Part shown: in pieces, positions 36,798-46,309 of the stretch
How positions within the stretch are numbered: the stretch's first letter is position 1
Layout: every line of letters begins with the position of its first letter
NCBI GenBank assembly: GCA_016712225.1
Contig: JADJRL010000003.1
Span: forward strand, 4,477,501-4,541,500
Source: Candidatus Defluviibacterium haderslevense
Lineage (GTDB): Bacteria; Bacteroidota; Bacteroidia; Chitinophagales; Saprospiraceae
Direction: 5' to 3'
Length of the DNA stretch: 64,000 nucleotides
Program-made: the position numbers and the translations under genes
The notes under the pieces: model-generated
The model's database searches: none
The model's input: only the letters and a program-made list of their open reading frames with translations
Told to the model about the DNA's origin: nothing

Positions 36798-38350
36798 TGA
36801 ATAACGAACATTTGGATTATAAAAAATGGCAACCATTTCTGCTCGGATTATGTGCCGCTATCGGCATGTTTGGAGGATATAAATTAAAACTTGCAGAATC
36901 AAATAATAATGTATATAATAAAGTTATTGATCCTAGTTATTTTGTCCATCAGAAAACTCAAGATGCATTATCCTATATCCAAACAAAATATGTAGATAGC
37001 TTAAAAAATGAAGCCCTTAGCGAATATTTAATTAGTCAATTGGCCTATGCGTTAGATCCCTATTCAGAATATATTTCTGCAAATCATCTGCAAGAATATA
37101 TGGATGAAATGGATGGAGGTTATCAAGGCATTGGAATGGAATATCAATTGATACATGATAAGCTTATAGTTTCAAAAATAATTTCACAAGGACCCATTTC
37201 GAAAACATCGATTGAATTAGGTGACGAAATTTTAAGTATAAATAATCATGTCATTAATTTCCAAAATTCAAAGTCAGATTCCATCAATACGTTCATCAAA
37301 GCAAGCAACGACACCATTGATTTGGTTTGGAAAAAACAACTTAATGCTGAAGTAACCAAATCAAAAGTTATACGTGACAATATAGAAACAAGCACCATTG
37401 GTACAGTTTTTAGTCCTTATGATAAAACGATTTATATAAAAATTAAACTTTTCGGAGATCGCACTTATCGAGAATTTATGGAAGTGCTGGAGAATTATGT
37501 ATTTGAACACAAGTGCACAAATTTAATTTTAGATCTCAGAGATAATCAAGGCGGATTGGTACATATAGCTGCTGATATTTTGAATCAATTGGTTCAAGAA
37601 AAAGATGTGATGTTATTCAGGACATCTGGACGACAAGTAGTATCCAAAGAATATAAATCTTTAGGCAAACCTTTTTTCAAATTAAATAAAATTATAGTAT
37701 TAATCAACGAAAAAACGGCATCAGCAGCTGAAATAGTTGCCGGATCACTGCAAGATTTAAACTTAGCAACTATTATCGGAACGCCAAGTTTTGGAAAAGG
37801 AACCATACTGGAACAATTCAATTTAGCAGATGGGTCAGCTTTGCGGATAGCAACTTCAAGAATATATTTACCTTCTGGTCGGTGCATTCAAAAATCATAT
37901 AATCAATCCGCTGATAGTATTTCAAACTGGTTGAGTCCATTTCGAAGTGACACCAATAGTATTCTTATAAGTAATGGAAAAAAAATAATTAATGGACAAG
38001 CCATTTATCCTGACTTGTTGGTTTCAAACCCAGTCGCTGAACCTAATTCAAGTGATGATGTAAAAGAAATAGCCCTGAAATTGGCATTGAATAATATTCA
38101 GAGTTTAAAAAACCTTATAGGTGACGATGTAGAAAAAATAGATGATAAGACCATCGATTTATTTTTGAAAACCAAGTTAAAGGATTGGGAAAACTCAATA
38201 ACCAAACAAAATCACTTCGATTGGATTATCGAAGAAAGTAAATTTGCAATTACGAATTTACTTTTTGGTGAAGACATGGAACAAAGAGCTTCGCTGAATC
38301 AAGATGAAGTTATGTTAACGGCATTAAATCTTTTAAAAAACAATAAATAA
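36797..38350 (+). CDS. S41 family C-terminal-processing peptidase (CtpA-like)
   Basis: The 517-residue protein has one N-terminal membrane span (FLLGLCAAIGMFGGY, 14-28), a PDZ region with DEMDGGYQGIGMEYQL near 103-118, and the S41 catalytic core. Ser309 lies in KTASAAEIVAGSLQD and Lys334 in SFGKGT, the Ser/Lys dyad. It should be anchored in the inner membrane with a periplasmic protease domain. It is translationally coupled to GAPDH by TAATG. The C-terminal 120 residues are family-typical for Bacteroidota. Confidence 0.9.
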   Translation: MNNEHLDYKKWQPFLLGLCAAIGMFGGYKLKLAESNNNVYNKVIDPSYFVHQKTQDALSYIQTKYVDSLKNEALSEYLISQLAYALDPYSEYISANHLQEYMDEMDGGYQGIGMEYQLIHDKLIVSKIISQGPISKTSIELGDEILSINNHVINFQNSKSDSINTFIKASNDTIDLVWKKQLNAEVTKSKVIRDNIETSTIGTVFSPYDKTIYIKIKLFGDRTYREFMEVLENYVFEHKCTNLILDLRDNQGGLVHIAADILNQLVQEKDVMLFRTSGRQVVSKEYKSLGKPFFKLNKIIVLINEKTASAAEIVAGSLQDLNLATIIGTPSFGKGTILEQFNLADGSALRIATSRIYLPSGRCIQKSYNQSADSISNWLSPFRSDTNSILISNGKKIINGQAIYPDLLVSNPVAEPNSSDDVKEIALKLALNNIQSLKNLIGDDVEKIDDKTIDLFLKTKLKDWENSITKQNHFDWIIEESKFAITNLLFGEDMEQRASLNQDEVMLTALNLLKNNK

Positions 38351-38443
38351 ATATACTTAAATCCCACTATTGATTAAATCGGGTAATCTTTAAAAGTTGG
38401 GGTCTAATACAAATGAAAATAATACTCTACCATGACCTTAGGT

Positions 38444-38476
38444 ACAAGTATACCACAAGTATACCACAAGTATGTA
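38444..38476. repeat. 11-bp tandem repeat, three copies
   Basis: The unit ACAAGTATACC occurs twice exactly (38444-38454, 38455-38465) and a third time with changes in its last three bases (38466-38476). It lies in a non-coding gap. Confidence 0.85.
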
Positions 38477-38557
38477 CTCCTATAGGGTAGGTTTGATACC
38501 AACTAAGACACCATTGAAGTAGGTTTAATTAGATGTAAATAATAAGTACTCCTATAG
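38474..38557. repeat. 12-bp direct repeat GTACTCCTATAG
   Basis: Identical 12-mers lie at 38474-38485 and 38546-38557, 72 bases apart, next to the tandem repeat. Each is near another short repeated motif (GTAGGTTT). Confidence 0.75.
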
Positions 38558-38807
38558 TTGGTGTTATTCCTACATACGGACATTTGATTCTAAAAGTAAA
38601 TAATGTTTGAATAATTTCGGACTTCGCATTCCAAGTTTCACATAATTTATCGGCACCAAAGGTTTCCTTTCTTTATGAGTAAATAATTTAATTAAAAAAC
38701 CTTCATAACTTAAAATGCTTACGGCGCAATAAATCCTGCTCAACCATTTCCATGAACTACCTAATAACATTAAAGAGCCATTTAACATCAGCAAGCTAAT
38801 TAATTGT

Positions 38808-39383
38808 TTAACGAATAAAAATCAATTCACCATCCTTGTCATATCTAGCAATAACACTAGGTTCTCTTAGCTCTGAATTGCTTTGTCCGTATTTTACAAT
38901 ATAGTCCACTGAAGATTTGACATCTTCAGATATCTGATTAAAATTTAATGGTGTTGGCTCACCCGTTTTATTTGCGGATGTTGATATAATCGCTTGATTA
39001 ACTTGACCAATTAATTGATTACAAAAAGGATCTCCACATATTCGAATGGCAATACTTCCATCCTGAACAATAACATTATGAGGTAAATTTTTAGCTTTAG
39101 GATAAATTATGGTTAATGGCTGGCTGTGATAACTTAACAGGGTTTCAATTCTAGGATGTATACCCACAACGTAATGCTTAAGCATTTGAACAGAATTAAC
39201 TAGAATGATGAAAGATTTATCCGGAGTCCTATTTTTAAGTTGGGTGATTCTATCGATACCAGCTACATTATTCACCAGGCAGCCCATTCCCCAAACTGTA
39301 TCTGTTGGGTATAATATGACTTTATCATCCAATAGCAGCTTTGCTATTTCTGTAACTTCATTGTATTCAAAGTTCATATTCAT
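38808..39383 (-). CDS. L-threonylcarbamoyladenylate synthase (TsaC/Sua5/YrdC family)
   Basis: The 191-residue protein is a YrdC-domain enzyme. It has YPTDTVWGMGC near residues 21-31, LKNRTPDKSFIILV near 47-60, and a STSAN motif (IISTSANKTGEP) near 133-144. It makes threonylcarbamoyl-AMP, the intermediate for t6A in ANN-decoding tRNAs. It lacks the C-terminal Sua5 domain, so it is the short TsaC form. A second possible start is two codons in (MNMNF), with no sequence feature to decide. Confidence 0.92.
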   Translation of the reverse strand: MNMNFEYNEVTEIAKLLLDDKVILYPTDTVWGMGCLVNNVAGIDRITQLKNRTPDKSFIILVNSVQMLKHYVVGIHPRIETLLSYHSQPLTIIYPKAKNLPHNVIVQDGSIAIRICGDPFCNQLIGQVNQAIISTSANKTGEPTPLNFNQISEDVKSSVDYIVKYGQSNSELREPSVIARYDKDGELIFIR

Positions 39384-39479
39384 GAATTTTGGGATTATTT
39401 AAGCCTTCTGTTAAAATATTTTGATATTTAATAATCAATTAACGCAATCTGGCGTTTCATTTAGTATTCAAATAGCTAA

Positions 39480-41732
39480 ATGAGTTTAAAATTTTATATT
39501 TTATTACTATTTGCCCTATGTAATCATTCGATTTTCGCCAAGCACATCATTGGTGGTGATATTTCCTATGTATGTAATGGTATAAACAAAACAACAAATC
39601 GAGCAAACTATACTGTTACCATTAAAGTTTATCGGGACTGTAATGGAAATGGGGCTAAATTCGATGAAAATCCGTTTATTGGCATTTATTTGAAATCGGC
39701 AAATAATAACTATACCGTATTTCAAAGTTTCACAATACCCTCACCTAAGGTAAATAAGTTAGTCTCTGATAATCCTTGTATCATTATTCCACCTAATGTA
39801 TGTGTAGAAGAAGGTATTTATAAATTTACCATTGATTTGCCTATCGTTACTTCTACATACGTTATTGCCTATCAAAGATGTTGTAGAAATGAAACGATTT
39901 CAAATATTCTGAATCCAGGAGATCAAGGAGCTGCTTATACTATTGAAATTACGCCATTAGCCCAACAAGTTTGTAATAATAGTCCACTTTTTAAAAAATT
40001 TCCACCAATCGTAATTTGTGTAAACTCCCCGCTTGTTTTTGACCATTCTGCTACAGATCCTGAAGGTGATTTGATAACTTATGAATTTTGCAATCCTTAT
40101 ACTGCAGGAGGAATGAATGGTTCCAATGGAATAGGTAATGCAACAGATTGTAATGGAGTAACTCCAGACCCTTCAAAATGTTTACCACCGTTTTCTACAG
40201 TGCAGTTTAGAGCTCCCTTTTACACCGTTTTTGAGCCTCTAGGGGGAAATCCTCCGGTTACCATTAATACCCTGACGGGGTTAATCACGGGAACACCTAA
40301 TATTATTGGCCAGTTCGTAGTGGGTGTCTGCATGAAAGAATACCGGAATGGACAGTTATTATCTGAATCCAGACGTGATTTCCAATTCAATGTCACGACT
40401 TGTATTGATTTAGTTAATGCAAAAATCGCATCTGATTCAATTATCAATAATAAGGAGTATATCCTGAATTCATGTGGAAATAATACCATTGACTTTATCA
40501 ATCAAAGCTCTGATGAAAAATTTATAAATACCTATGATTGGGAATTCAATATTAATGGTCAAATTCAGTCCTACAATATTAAAAATCCGAGTGTTAATTT
40601 TCCAGGGATAGGCAGTTATTTAGGTACATTATTTCTTAATCGTGGGGCGCAAGGATGCAATGATACCGCCAATGTTAGAGTCAATGTCTTTCCTGAAATC
40701 AAAGCCGATTTTTCATTTCAATATGACACATGTATAGCTGGCCCCGTTCAATTTAAAGATCTTTCTTTTTCAGGCTCCAATAAACTCACTAACTGGAATT
40801 GGCTATTTGAACCAAAAGGGACATCAATCATTAAAGATCCTTCATTTGACTTCCGAACACCAGGAATAAAACCCGTATTTCTGCAAATCAAAGATATTAA
40901 TGGTTGCATGGATACCATCACAAAAGATATCAATTACTATCCTGTTCCACAACTATTGGTTATTGATCCCAGTGATTTTATTGGATGCAATCCAATGGAA
41001 GTACAATTTGAAAATCTTTCCTATCCCATTGATTCTACTTATGATATTATTTGGGATTTTGGTGATGGACAGACCAGTGGAAAAATATCTCCAACACATA
41101 CTTTTGACCTACCGGGAATATATTCTGTTAATCTAAAAGTCAGATCTCCAATTGGTTGTTTTACAGAAATCAACTATCCCAATTGGATTCAAGTTAAACC
41201 ATCACCAATTGCCGATTTTATCTTCAAACCACAAGATCCAAGTTCATTTCATAAGGAAATCCTGATTACTGATCAGTCTATTGATGCTCAATCATTAAAG
41301 TATATTATCGATAATCGGGATATTTTAATCCAAAGAAATCCTAAATATACTTTCAGAGATACCGGTATTCATGAAGTTAAGCAAATTGTAGTCCATGCAA
41401 GTGGCTGTCAGGATACACTTATCCAATTTATTGATGTAGAGCCTAAAGTTACTTATTTTGTTCCCAATGCTTTTACGCCAAATGGAGACGGTTCAAATGA
41501 ACTCTTTTATGGTGTGGGCTATGTAGAAGGTATGAAAAACTTTGAAATGAGCATTTGGGATCGTTGGGGTGCCCTATTATTTAAATCCAATGATCCAAAT
41601 GAAGCCTGGAATTCAAGAATCAACAATACTGGTTCAATTGTCCAAAATGGAGTCTATGTATACAAAATTTCATTTTCTACCCCAAGAGACAAACTTGTAA
41701 ATTTGAAAGGATTTGTAACTGTAGTTCGATAA
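39480..41732 (+). CDS. T9SS-exported PKD-domain surface protein with gliding-motility-type C-terminal domain
   Basis: The 750-residue protein has a signal peptide (MSLKFYILLLFALCNHSIFA) and then HIIGGDISYVCNG and VYRDCNGNG, the start of a conserved Bacteroidota extracellular domain rich in cysteine. PKD-like repeats follow, clearest at IIWDFGDGQTSGKISPTHTF (about residue 523). The C-terminus (FVPNAFTPNGDGSNELF to FVTVVR) is a type B T9SS sorting domain (CHU_C/gliding motility-associated). It should be exported and attached to the cell surface. No catalytic motif is seen; an adhesin or structural role is inferred. Confidence 0.9.
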   Translation: MSLKFYILLLFALCNHSIFAKHIIGGDISYVCNGINKTTNRANYTVTIKVYRDCNGNGAKFDENPFIGIYLKSANNNYTVFQSFTIPSPKVNKLVSDNPCIIIPPNVCVEEGIYKFTIDLPIVTSTYVIAYQRCCRNETISNILNPGDQGAAYTIEITPLAQQVCNNSPLFKKFPPIVICVNSPLVFDHSATDPEGDLITYEFCNPYTAGGMNGSNGIGNATDCNGVTPDPSKCLPPFSTVQFRAPFYTVFEPLGGNPPVTINTLTGLITGTPNIIGQFVVGVCMKEYRNGQLLSESRRDFQFNVTTCIDLVNAKIASDSIINNKEYILNSCGNNTIDFINQSSDEKFINTYDWEFNINGQIQSYNIKNPSVNFPGIGSYLGTLFLNRGAQGCNDTANVRVNVFPEIKADFSFQYDTCIAGPVQFKDLSFSGSNKLTNWNWLFEPKGTSIIKDPSFDFRTPGIKPVFLQIKDINGCMDTITKDINYYPVPQLLVIDPSDFIGCNPMEVQFENLSYPIDSTYDIIWDFGDGQTSGKISPTHTFDLPGIYSVNLKVRSPIGCFTEINYPNWIQVKPSPIADFIFKPQDPSSFHKEILITDQSIDAQSLKYIIDNRDILIQRNPKYTFRDTGIHEVKQIVVHASGCQDTLIQFIDVEPKVTYFVPNAFTPNGDGSNELFYGVGYVEGMKNFEMSIWDRWGALLFKSNDPNEAWNSRINNTGSIVQNGVYVYKISFSTPRDKLVNLKGFVTVVR

Positions 41733-41779
41733 AATCGAATAATATTTAATATTTTTTTATTATTTTAAGGAATAATAAT

Positions 41780-41787
41780 TACCTTTG
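41780..41787 (+). promoter_or_regulatory. -7 promoter element for rplS
   Basis: TACCTTTG matches TAnnTTTG exactly, 34 bases before the L19 start codon. The same octamer precedes iscS at 53609. A T-rich stretch lies at the expected place of the upstream box. Confidence 0.55.
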
Positions 41788-41821
41788 CCACTCTTTTTAA
41801 AAGACCTAAATTATTACCGTC

Positions 41822-42175
41822 ATGAATTTGATTAAATACGTTGAAGACCAATTACTTGACATAAGTAGAATTCCTGAATTCTCAGCAGGAGATACTATTA
41901 TCATGAGCTATAAGATCATAGAGGGTAATAAAGAAAGGGTTCAAGACTTTCGGGGAGATGTACTAAACATCCGTGGCGAAGGTAAAAACAAGTCATTTAC
42001 CGTACGTAAAATATCAAGCGGTATAGGTGTAGAGCGTATTATCCCTTTTTCTTCTTTGAATATAGTTGATATCAAAGTAGTTAAGAAAGGTCGGGTAAGA
42101 AGAGCTAAACTTTTCTATTTAAGAAAACTATCCGGTAAGAAAGCAAGAATCAAAGAGGCAACTTTTTCTAAATAA
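41822..42175 (+). CDS. rplS: 50S ribosomal protein L19
   Basis: The 117-residue protein has the L19 pattern: IPEFSAGDTIIMSYKI near residues 18-33, RVQDFRGDVLNIRGEG, FTVRKISSGIGVERIIPF (about 59-76) and a basic C-terminus RVRRAKLFYLRKLSGKKARI. It lies at the 30S/50S interface of the ribosome. It has its own promoter here and is apparently monocistronic, not linked to rpsP-rimM-trmD. Confidence 0.96.
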   Translation: MNLIKYVEDQLLDISRIPEFSAGDTIIMSYKIIEGNKERVQDFRGDVLNIRGEGKNKSFTVRKISSGIGVERIIPFSSLNIVDIKVVKKGRVRRAKLFYLRKLSGKKARIKEATFSK

Positions 42176-42193
42176 TATCCGATTACTGCTTTT

Positions 42194-42321
42194 ATTTACA
42201 AATCCTACTCCTTTTTTGGATTTCTGTCTTGTTTAAGATAACTTTCCTTTAAGAAATTAAGAATATTAGAAACAATATTTCAATATAATATATAACTATA
42301 TTCCTTAATTTACAAATCCTA
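42194..42321. repeat. 14-bp direct repeat near the 3' end of the M1 peptidase gene
   Basis: ATTTACAAATCCTA occurs at 42194-42207 and again at 42308-42321, where the second copy contains the stop codon of the minus-strand M1 peptidase gene. The copies are 114 bases apart, on either side of the convergent gap after rplS. Confidence 0.8.
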
Positions 42322-43968
42322 TTCTGCCTTTAAGATTTCTATCAATATCTTATCATCCTTTGGTGCGATTTTGTTGAATTTTCTATTAAATTCAATGTAT
42401 TTCCAATCGTTTCCAGGTTCCAAAACTATAATTTTACCATCTAAACTAAACTCTACGGGCAAACTAAATTGTTGTTCTAAGTTATCCCATTTATACTTGA
42501 TTTGAGTGTAAGTATCTCTAAAACTGACTGAATATATCAATTTAGGCAGGTTTTTATACCTTAGATATTGTCTTAAAAAAGGGCCGTAATCTTTACCTGT
42601 TTTAAGATTGACAAATTCTATAAAATCCTTACTTGTTGCAAATCCCATTTTATATTTATCATAAAAACCTTTAAAAATATCAAACCACAGACTGTCATTA
42701 TTGATGGCGTATCTCAAGGTTTGCAATACCCAAGAACCCTTACTGTAGATATCATGAGGATTATTTGTAAAATTAACACCCAAAGGACCTATTAAGGGTT
42801 GATCATTACTAATACCTTTCTTTTGACTATTCAAATACCTTAGGGCGGCTTCCCTACCATAGAAATATTCTACAAATAAACTCTCCATATAAGTGGCAAA
42901 TCCTTCGTGAAGCCACATATCTGCATGATCCTTACATGAAACACTATTTCCCCAATATTCATGTGCTGTTTCATGCAGAATAATGTAATCAAAATCAAAT
43001 TCCTCTGGAATTCTAGAACCAAGATACCCACGTTGAAATTTGTTACCGTAGGCAATAGCAGATTGATGTTCCATACCTAAATAGGGAGCTTCAACTAAAC
43101 CATAACCATCCCGAATAAATGGATATGGCCCTAGATAATGCTCAAAGGCTTCAAGGACTTTTGGTACCTGTCCAAAATGAGCTTTAGCCTTAGTAACATT
43201 TGGTTTCAAAACACTAAAATTCAGAGCTAATGCTTCACCGCTTTTAGTGGTGTATGTTTCATTAAAAGTCTCATATTGACCAATATAAACCGTAACATTA
43301 TAATTATTTATCGGATAGCTTACATTCCAATGATAGGTTGTTTTCTTTTTACCCATTTTCTTTTTACCAACTAATTTACCATTTGAAATAGCAACATATG
43401 GATTTGGCACTGTAAAATACATATCCATAGATTCAGGTTCATCAGATAGATGATCTTTATTGGGCCACCATAGACTTGCGCCATCGCCCTCACAAGCAAC
43501 TCCAATCCAATCCATATTATCCGCATCCTTAGACCAAACAAAACCTCCATCCCATGGTGCATTTTTAGCTATAGTAGGATTTCCCTCATACTCTACTAAA
43601 ATGGTACATGATTCTCCAGACTTTATAGGATTGGCAATAAATACAGCGTTATATATTCTTCTGTATACTAATTCCTTCTTGTCTTTAGTGATTTTGAGAA
43701 TTTTCATGTTTTCAAATAAATCCAATTGAATTTCTTCCATATCCGCCATACTCGTTAAAGTTATCGCGTTAGTCCCTTTAATAAATTTGCGGTCGGGGTC
43801 TACAGATAGGTTCAGGTCATAATGCTTCACATCATAAGTCCTTTCCAGCCGTAAGCTTCCCCTAAGCGAATCTTTTAATTCAAAAACAGGCTTTTGCGCA
43901 ATTCCATAAAAGCTTATTAGGAATAAAAGGGATATCAATAATTGAGTACCAAATTTCATTTGAACCAA
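42319..43968 (-). CDS. M1 family metallopeptidase (aminopeptidase)
   Basis: The 549-residue protein has a signal peptide (MKFGTQLLISLLFLISFYGIA, starting at the in-frame ATG of codon 4). The M1 zinc site is HETAH at 332-336 with the third ligand Glu355 in WLHEGFATY. The exopeptidase substrate motif GMEH at 298-301 is a variant of GxMEN. It should be a secreted or periplasmic aminopeptidase. It is shorter than 850-residue aminopeptidase N because it lacks the C-terminal helical domain, as usual for Bacteroidota forms of this kind. Confidence 0.92.
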   Translation of the reverse strand: MVQMKFGTQLLISLLFLISFYGIAQKPVFELKDSLRGSLRLERTYDVKHYDLNLSVDPDRKFIKGTNAITLTSMADMEEIQLDLFENMKILKITKDKKELVYRRIYNAVFIANPIKSGESCTILVEYEGNPTIAKNAPWDGGFVWSKDADNMDWIGVACEGDGASLWWPNKDHLSDEPESMDMYFTVPNPYVAISNGKLVGKKKMGKKKTTYHWNVSYPINNYNVTVYIGQYETFNETYTTKSGEALALNFSVLKPNVTKAKAHFGQVPKVLEAFEHYLGPYPFIRDGYGLVEAPYLGMEHQSAIAYGNKFQRGYLGSRIPEEFDFDYIILHETAHEYWGNSVSCKDHADMWLHEGFATYMESLFVEYFYGREAALRYLNSQKKGISNDQPLIGPLGVNFTNNPHDIYSKGSWVLQTLRYAINNDSLWFDIFKGFYDKYKMGFATSKDFIEFVNLKTGKDYGPFLRQYLRYKNLPKLIYSVSFRDTYTQIKYKWDNLEQQFSLPVEFSLDGKIIVLEPGNDWKYIEFNRKFNKIAPKDDKILIEILKAE

Positions 43969-44452
43969 ACATTTAATTTACATAAAAATTTAAGAATCAT
44001 AGAATCTAAAGAATTCGAGGTAATTAAATTGAGGCATACCAATATATAAGATCTTGATTCGGCGCACAAGATATCGATTTTTAATCTTCAATCAGGTCAA
44101 AGCGACTAAAATGCTCTTAAAAATTCCAAAAAGGCCTTATACTAGAGCCGTAAACCTTAAAAAAAGGATGCATCTTAAAGTAAAAACAAACAAAATGGCC
44201 ATTAATCATCATAAATTAATCAATTTGCCGTCTACTACAAATGATTAAGGCCTGAAGACCATGTTTCATTAAGGCTCAATGTTAATCTTTACCTAATCTA
44301 CAAATCTTGAATATTGACAAACCCTATTTATCTTTTTATACCATCCAAAGTCTAAAATCAAGCCTAAACTTAGAAATTAAATTGACTTAGAAATTGAAGA
44401 TAACTATTCGAAAGTTCTAAAAAGCAATATCTTTGAAATACGTAATAACCAT
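43969..44452. other. intergenic region between divergent M1 peptidase and lipoprotein genes
   Basis: No supported gene is present. A 64-codon open frame at 44054-44248 is basic and low in complexity, without homology I can recognise. An 11-bp direct repeat (ACTTAGAAATT) occurs at 44368-44378 and 44385-44395, just upstream of the promoter of the next gene. Confidence 0.5.
44428..44435 (+). promoter_or_regulatory. candidate -7 promoter element for the lipoprotein-GWxTD operon
   Basis: TATCTTTG matches TAnnTTTG 17 bases upstream of the lipoprotein ATG at 44453. The predicted leader is about 10-12 bases. The upstream box is not clear. Confidence 0.5.
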
Positions 44453-44806
44453 ATGAATAAATCGATATACATATTCCTTTTTCTGCTCATAGGAGCATCA
44501 TGCAAAAAAGACACCCTCATCAACAACAGTTTGATTAAAGGTAAATGGATGGTAACAGAAGCGCATCGGGACGGAAAAAAAACTAAAATGATGTCAGGTG
44601 CCTATTTTTACTTTGATGATAGTATTATATCCACCAATTATATGGGTGCAGATAATCAATTTTATTATTATATAGATAAAAATAATATTTTTGAAAAAAC
44701 ACATAACGAATTACTTTTTCAAACGTTGCTTGATAAGGAACAAAACTTAATATTTGAAACAAAAATTCAAAATGTACCATTTACATTAAAATTAAAAAAG
44801 GAATGA
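44453..44806 (+). CDS. small lipoprotein (lipocalin-like), unknown function
   Basis: The 117-residue product begins MNKSIYIFLFLLIGASCKKD, a short lipoprotein signal peptide with lipobox IGASC. The mature part starts with a KGKWMVTEAHRDG segment like those of small lipocalin-type lipoproteins in Bacteroidota. A beta-rich pattern follows. The last four bases overlap the GWxTD gene start (ATGA), so the two genes are coupled. I do not recognise a specific family. Confidence 0.8.
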   Translation: MNKSIYIFLFLLIGASCKKDTLINNSLIKGKWMVTEAHRDGKKTKMMSGAYFYFDDSIISTNYMGADNQFYYYIDKNNIFEKTHNELLFQTLLDKEQNLIFETKIQNVPFTLKLKKE

Positions 44807-46263
44807 TTGAGCGCATAATATGTCTTTGGATTCTCCTTTTATGCAGTTTTAGTATTCATGCTGCGCAAGGAATTAATGGAGATATTAGAGCCGTTGTATA
44901 TCAAGATGAAGACATTCAATACGTAGAAATTTCATATTATCTGAAGACTGAATCACTTCAAAAAATATATCACGCTGACAGTCAATTTCAAAATCAAATT
45001 CTTCTAACTGTAGTCCTTAAGAACGAAGAGCAAATTGTTAAAGTTGACAAATTACTTTTACAAAGCCCTTATTCATTCGACCAAAAACCCATTATCCATG
45101 TAATACGATGGAGGGTTCAAGCTGGTAAGTATAACTTGGAATCAACGCTAACAGACCCTTTAAACCCCTTGAATGAAATTACATTTATAAACACATTCAA
45201 GGCAAAACCAATAAACCAAAATCCCAATCTATCTGAAATTCAACTCTATTCAGTTTGTAAAAACAGTTCCGATAAATCTTCAATATTATTTAAAAACGGA
45301 TTCTATTTTGAACCTCTGGGATATCATTTCTTACCACCACAATTACACATATTATATTCCTACGTTGAATGCTACAATACAACTCCTTTAACAAATAATA
45401 AACTGATCTTACATTATAAATTATCCAATATTGATTCTAATAATACTAAAACAAAACTCTTAGAGTGGTATCAAAAATCTACTAACAAAAAACGAGACCT
45501 TGTTCTGCATCAAAAAGATATTAGTGCAATCCCTTCGGGCAAATATGAATTAAGCATATTTTTAAAAACAAATAAAGGCCAAGTTCTAGATAGTGTGTTC
45601 ACCTATTTCGAACGATATAATCCATTCTGGGATAAATTAATAGCCCTATATTATGAACAGTCCGAACCAAAAAGACAGTTTGAACAATTAAGTGAAGACA
45701 GTTTAAATTTCGCTTTAAGATCATTATCTCCGATTGCATCAAGTCAAGAATTACATTTAATACAATATTTATTAGCAGAAAATCGCAATTCAGAAAAGAA
45801 ATTAATGCTTTATCAATTTTGGTATGAACGGAGCAAACAAGAACCTGTGGAAGCGTTTAACCACTATATGTTAGAGGTGAATAAAGTTAATGAAATTTAC
45901 AGATCAGGCTTTGGGTATGGCTTTGAATCAGACCGAGGCAAGATCTATTTAAGATATGGTGTTCCGAATGAAGTTATTCAAGAAGATAATGACAATGGAG
46001 CATTTCCATACGAAATCTGGAAATATGCTAAAATCAATAACACAGGTCAAACCAATGTTAAATTTATTTTTTATAACCCGGACTTAGCAGGATCCAATTT
46101 TCGATTATTGCATTGTAATGCTATTGGTGAAAGGTACAATTATAAATGGGAAATCGAATTATATAAAAATGTAAAAGATCAATTCAAAGGTAAAAATGCA
46201 ATTGAAGCAACCGAGATGGAAGGACATTTCAACCGTCGAGCAAGAGAGTATTTTGATAATTAA
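44803..46263 (+). CDS. GWxTD domain-containing protein
   Basis: The 486-residue protein starts with a probable signal peptide (MIERIICLWILLLCSFSIHA). The C-terminal third matches the GWxTD domain of Bacteroidota: FGYGFESDRGKIYLRYG near residue 370-386, VPNEV, PYEIWKY near 406, and FIFYNPDLAGSNFRLLHC near 425-442. The function of GWxTD proteins is unknown. It overlaps the preceding lipoprotein gene by 4 bases, so the pair may act together in the envelope. Confidence 0.85.
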   Translation: MIERIICLWILLLCSFSIHAAQGINGDIRAVVYQDEDIQYVEISYYLKTESLQKIYHADSQFQNQILLTVVLKNEEQIVKVDKLLLQSPYSFDQKPIIHVIRWRVQAGKYNLESTLTDPLNPLNEITFINTFKAKPINQNPNLSEIQLYSVCKNSSDKSSILFKNGFYFEPLGYHFLPPQLHILYSYVECYNTTPLTNNKLILHYKLSNIDSNNTKTKLLEWYQKSTNKKRDLVLHQKDISAIPSGKYELSIFLKTNKGQVLDSVFTYFERYNPFWDKLIALYYEQSEPKRQFEQLSEDSLNFALRSLSPIASSQELHLIQYLLAENRNSEKKLMLYQFWYERSKQEPVEAFNHYMLEVNKVNEIYRSGFGYGFESDRGKIYLRYGVPNEVIQEDNDNGAFPYEIWKYAKINNTGQTNVKFIFYNPDLAGSNFRLLHCNAIGERYNYKWEIELYKNVKDQFKGKNAIEATEMEGHFNRRAREYFDN

Positions 46264-46309
46264 TTTTTCAGAAATTCTCAATCCAATTCACATGGTTGAT
46301 CTCTCCCCT
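46260..46309 (-). pseudogene. degenerate second copy of the smpB 3' end
   Basis: Read on the minus strand, these 50 bases align without gaps to the last 50 bases of smpB including its stop (46455-46406), with 39 identities by hand count. In the smpB frame the copy would read RDQ, then ELD, an in-frame TGA, EF, and an Asn before a TAA. It lies 146 bases beyond the real smpB end and partly overlaps the stop codon region of the GWxTD gene. It may be a duplication or insertion scar. Confidence 0.7.

Larger units (their letters stand above)
38351..38807. other. intergenic region with short repeats; no supported gene
   Basis: This gap separates the convergent S41 peptidase and Sua5/TsaC genes. It contains an 11-bp tandem repeat (38444-38476) and a 12-bp direct repeat (38474-38485 and 38546-38557), plus two copies of GTAGGTTT near 38487 and 38519. 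A 74-codon minus-strand frame at 38570-38794 is open but resembles nothing I recognise, and has no clear promoter. It may be a decayed insertion or gene remnant. Confidence 0.5.

Noticed and set aside
38570..38794. 74-codon minus-strand open frame in the repeat-bearing gap
   Set aside because: No recognised family, no promoter or plausible partner gene, and it lies next to decayed-looking repeats; treated as non-coding.
44054..44248. 64-codon plus-strand open frame
   Set aside because: Basic, low-complexity composition, no promoter close by and no resemblance to a known protein.
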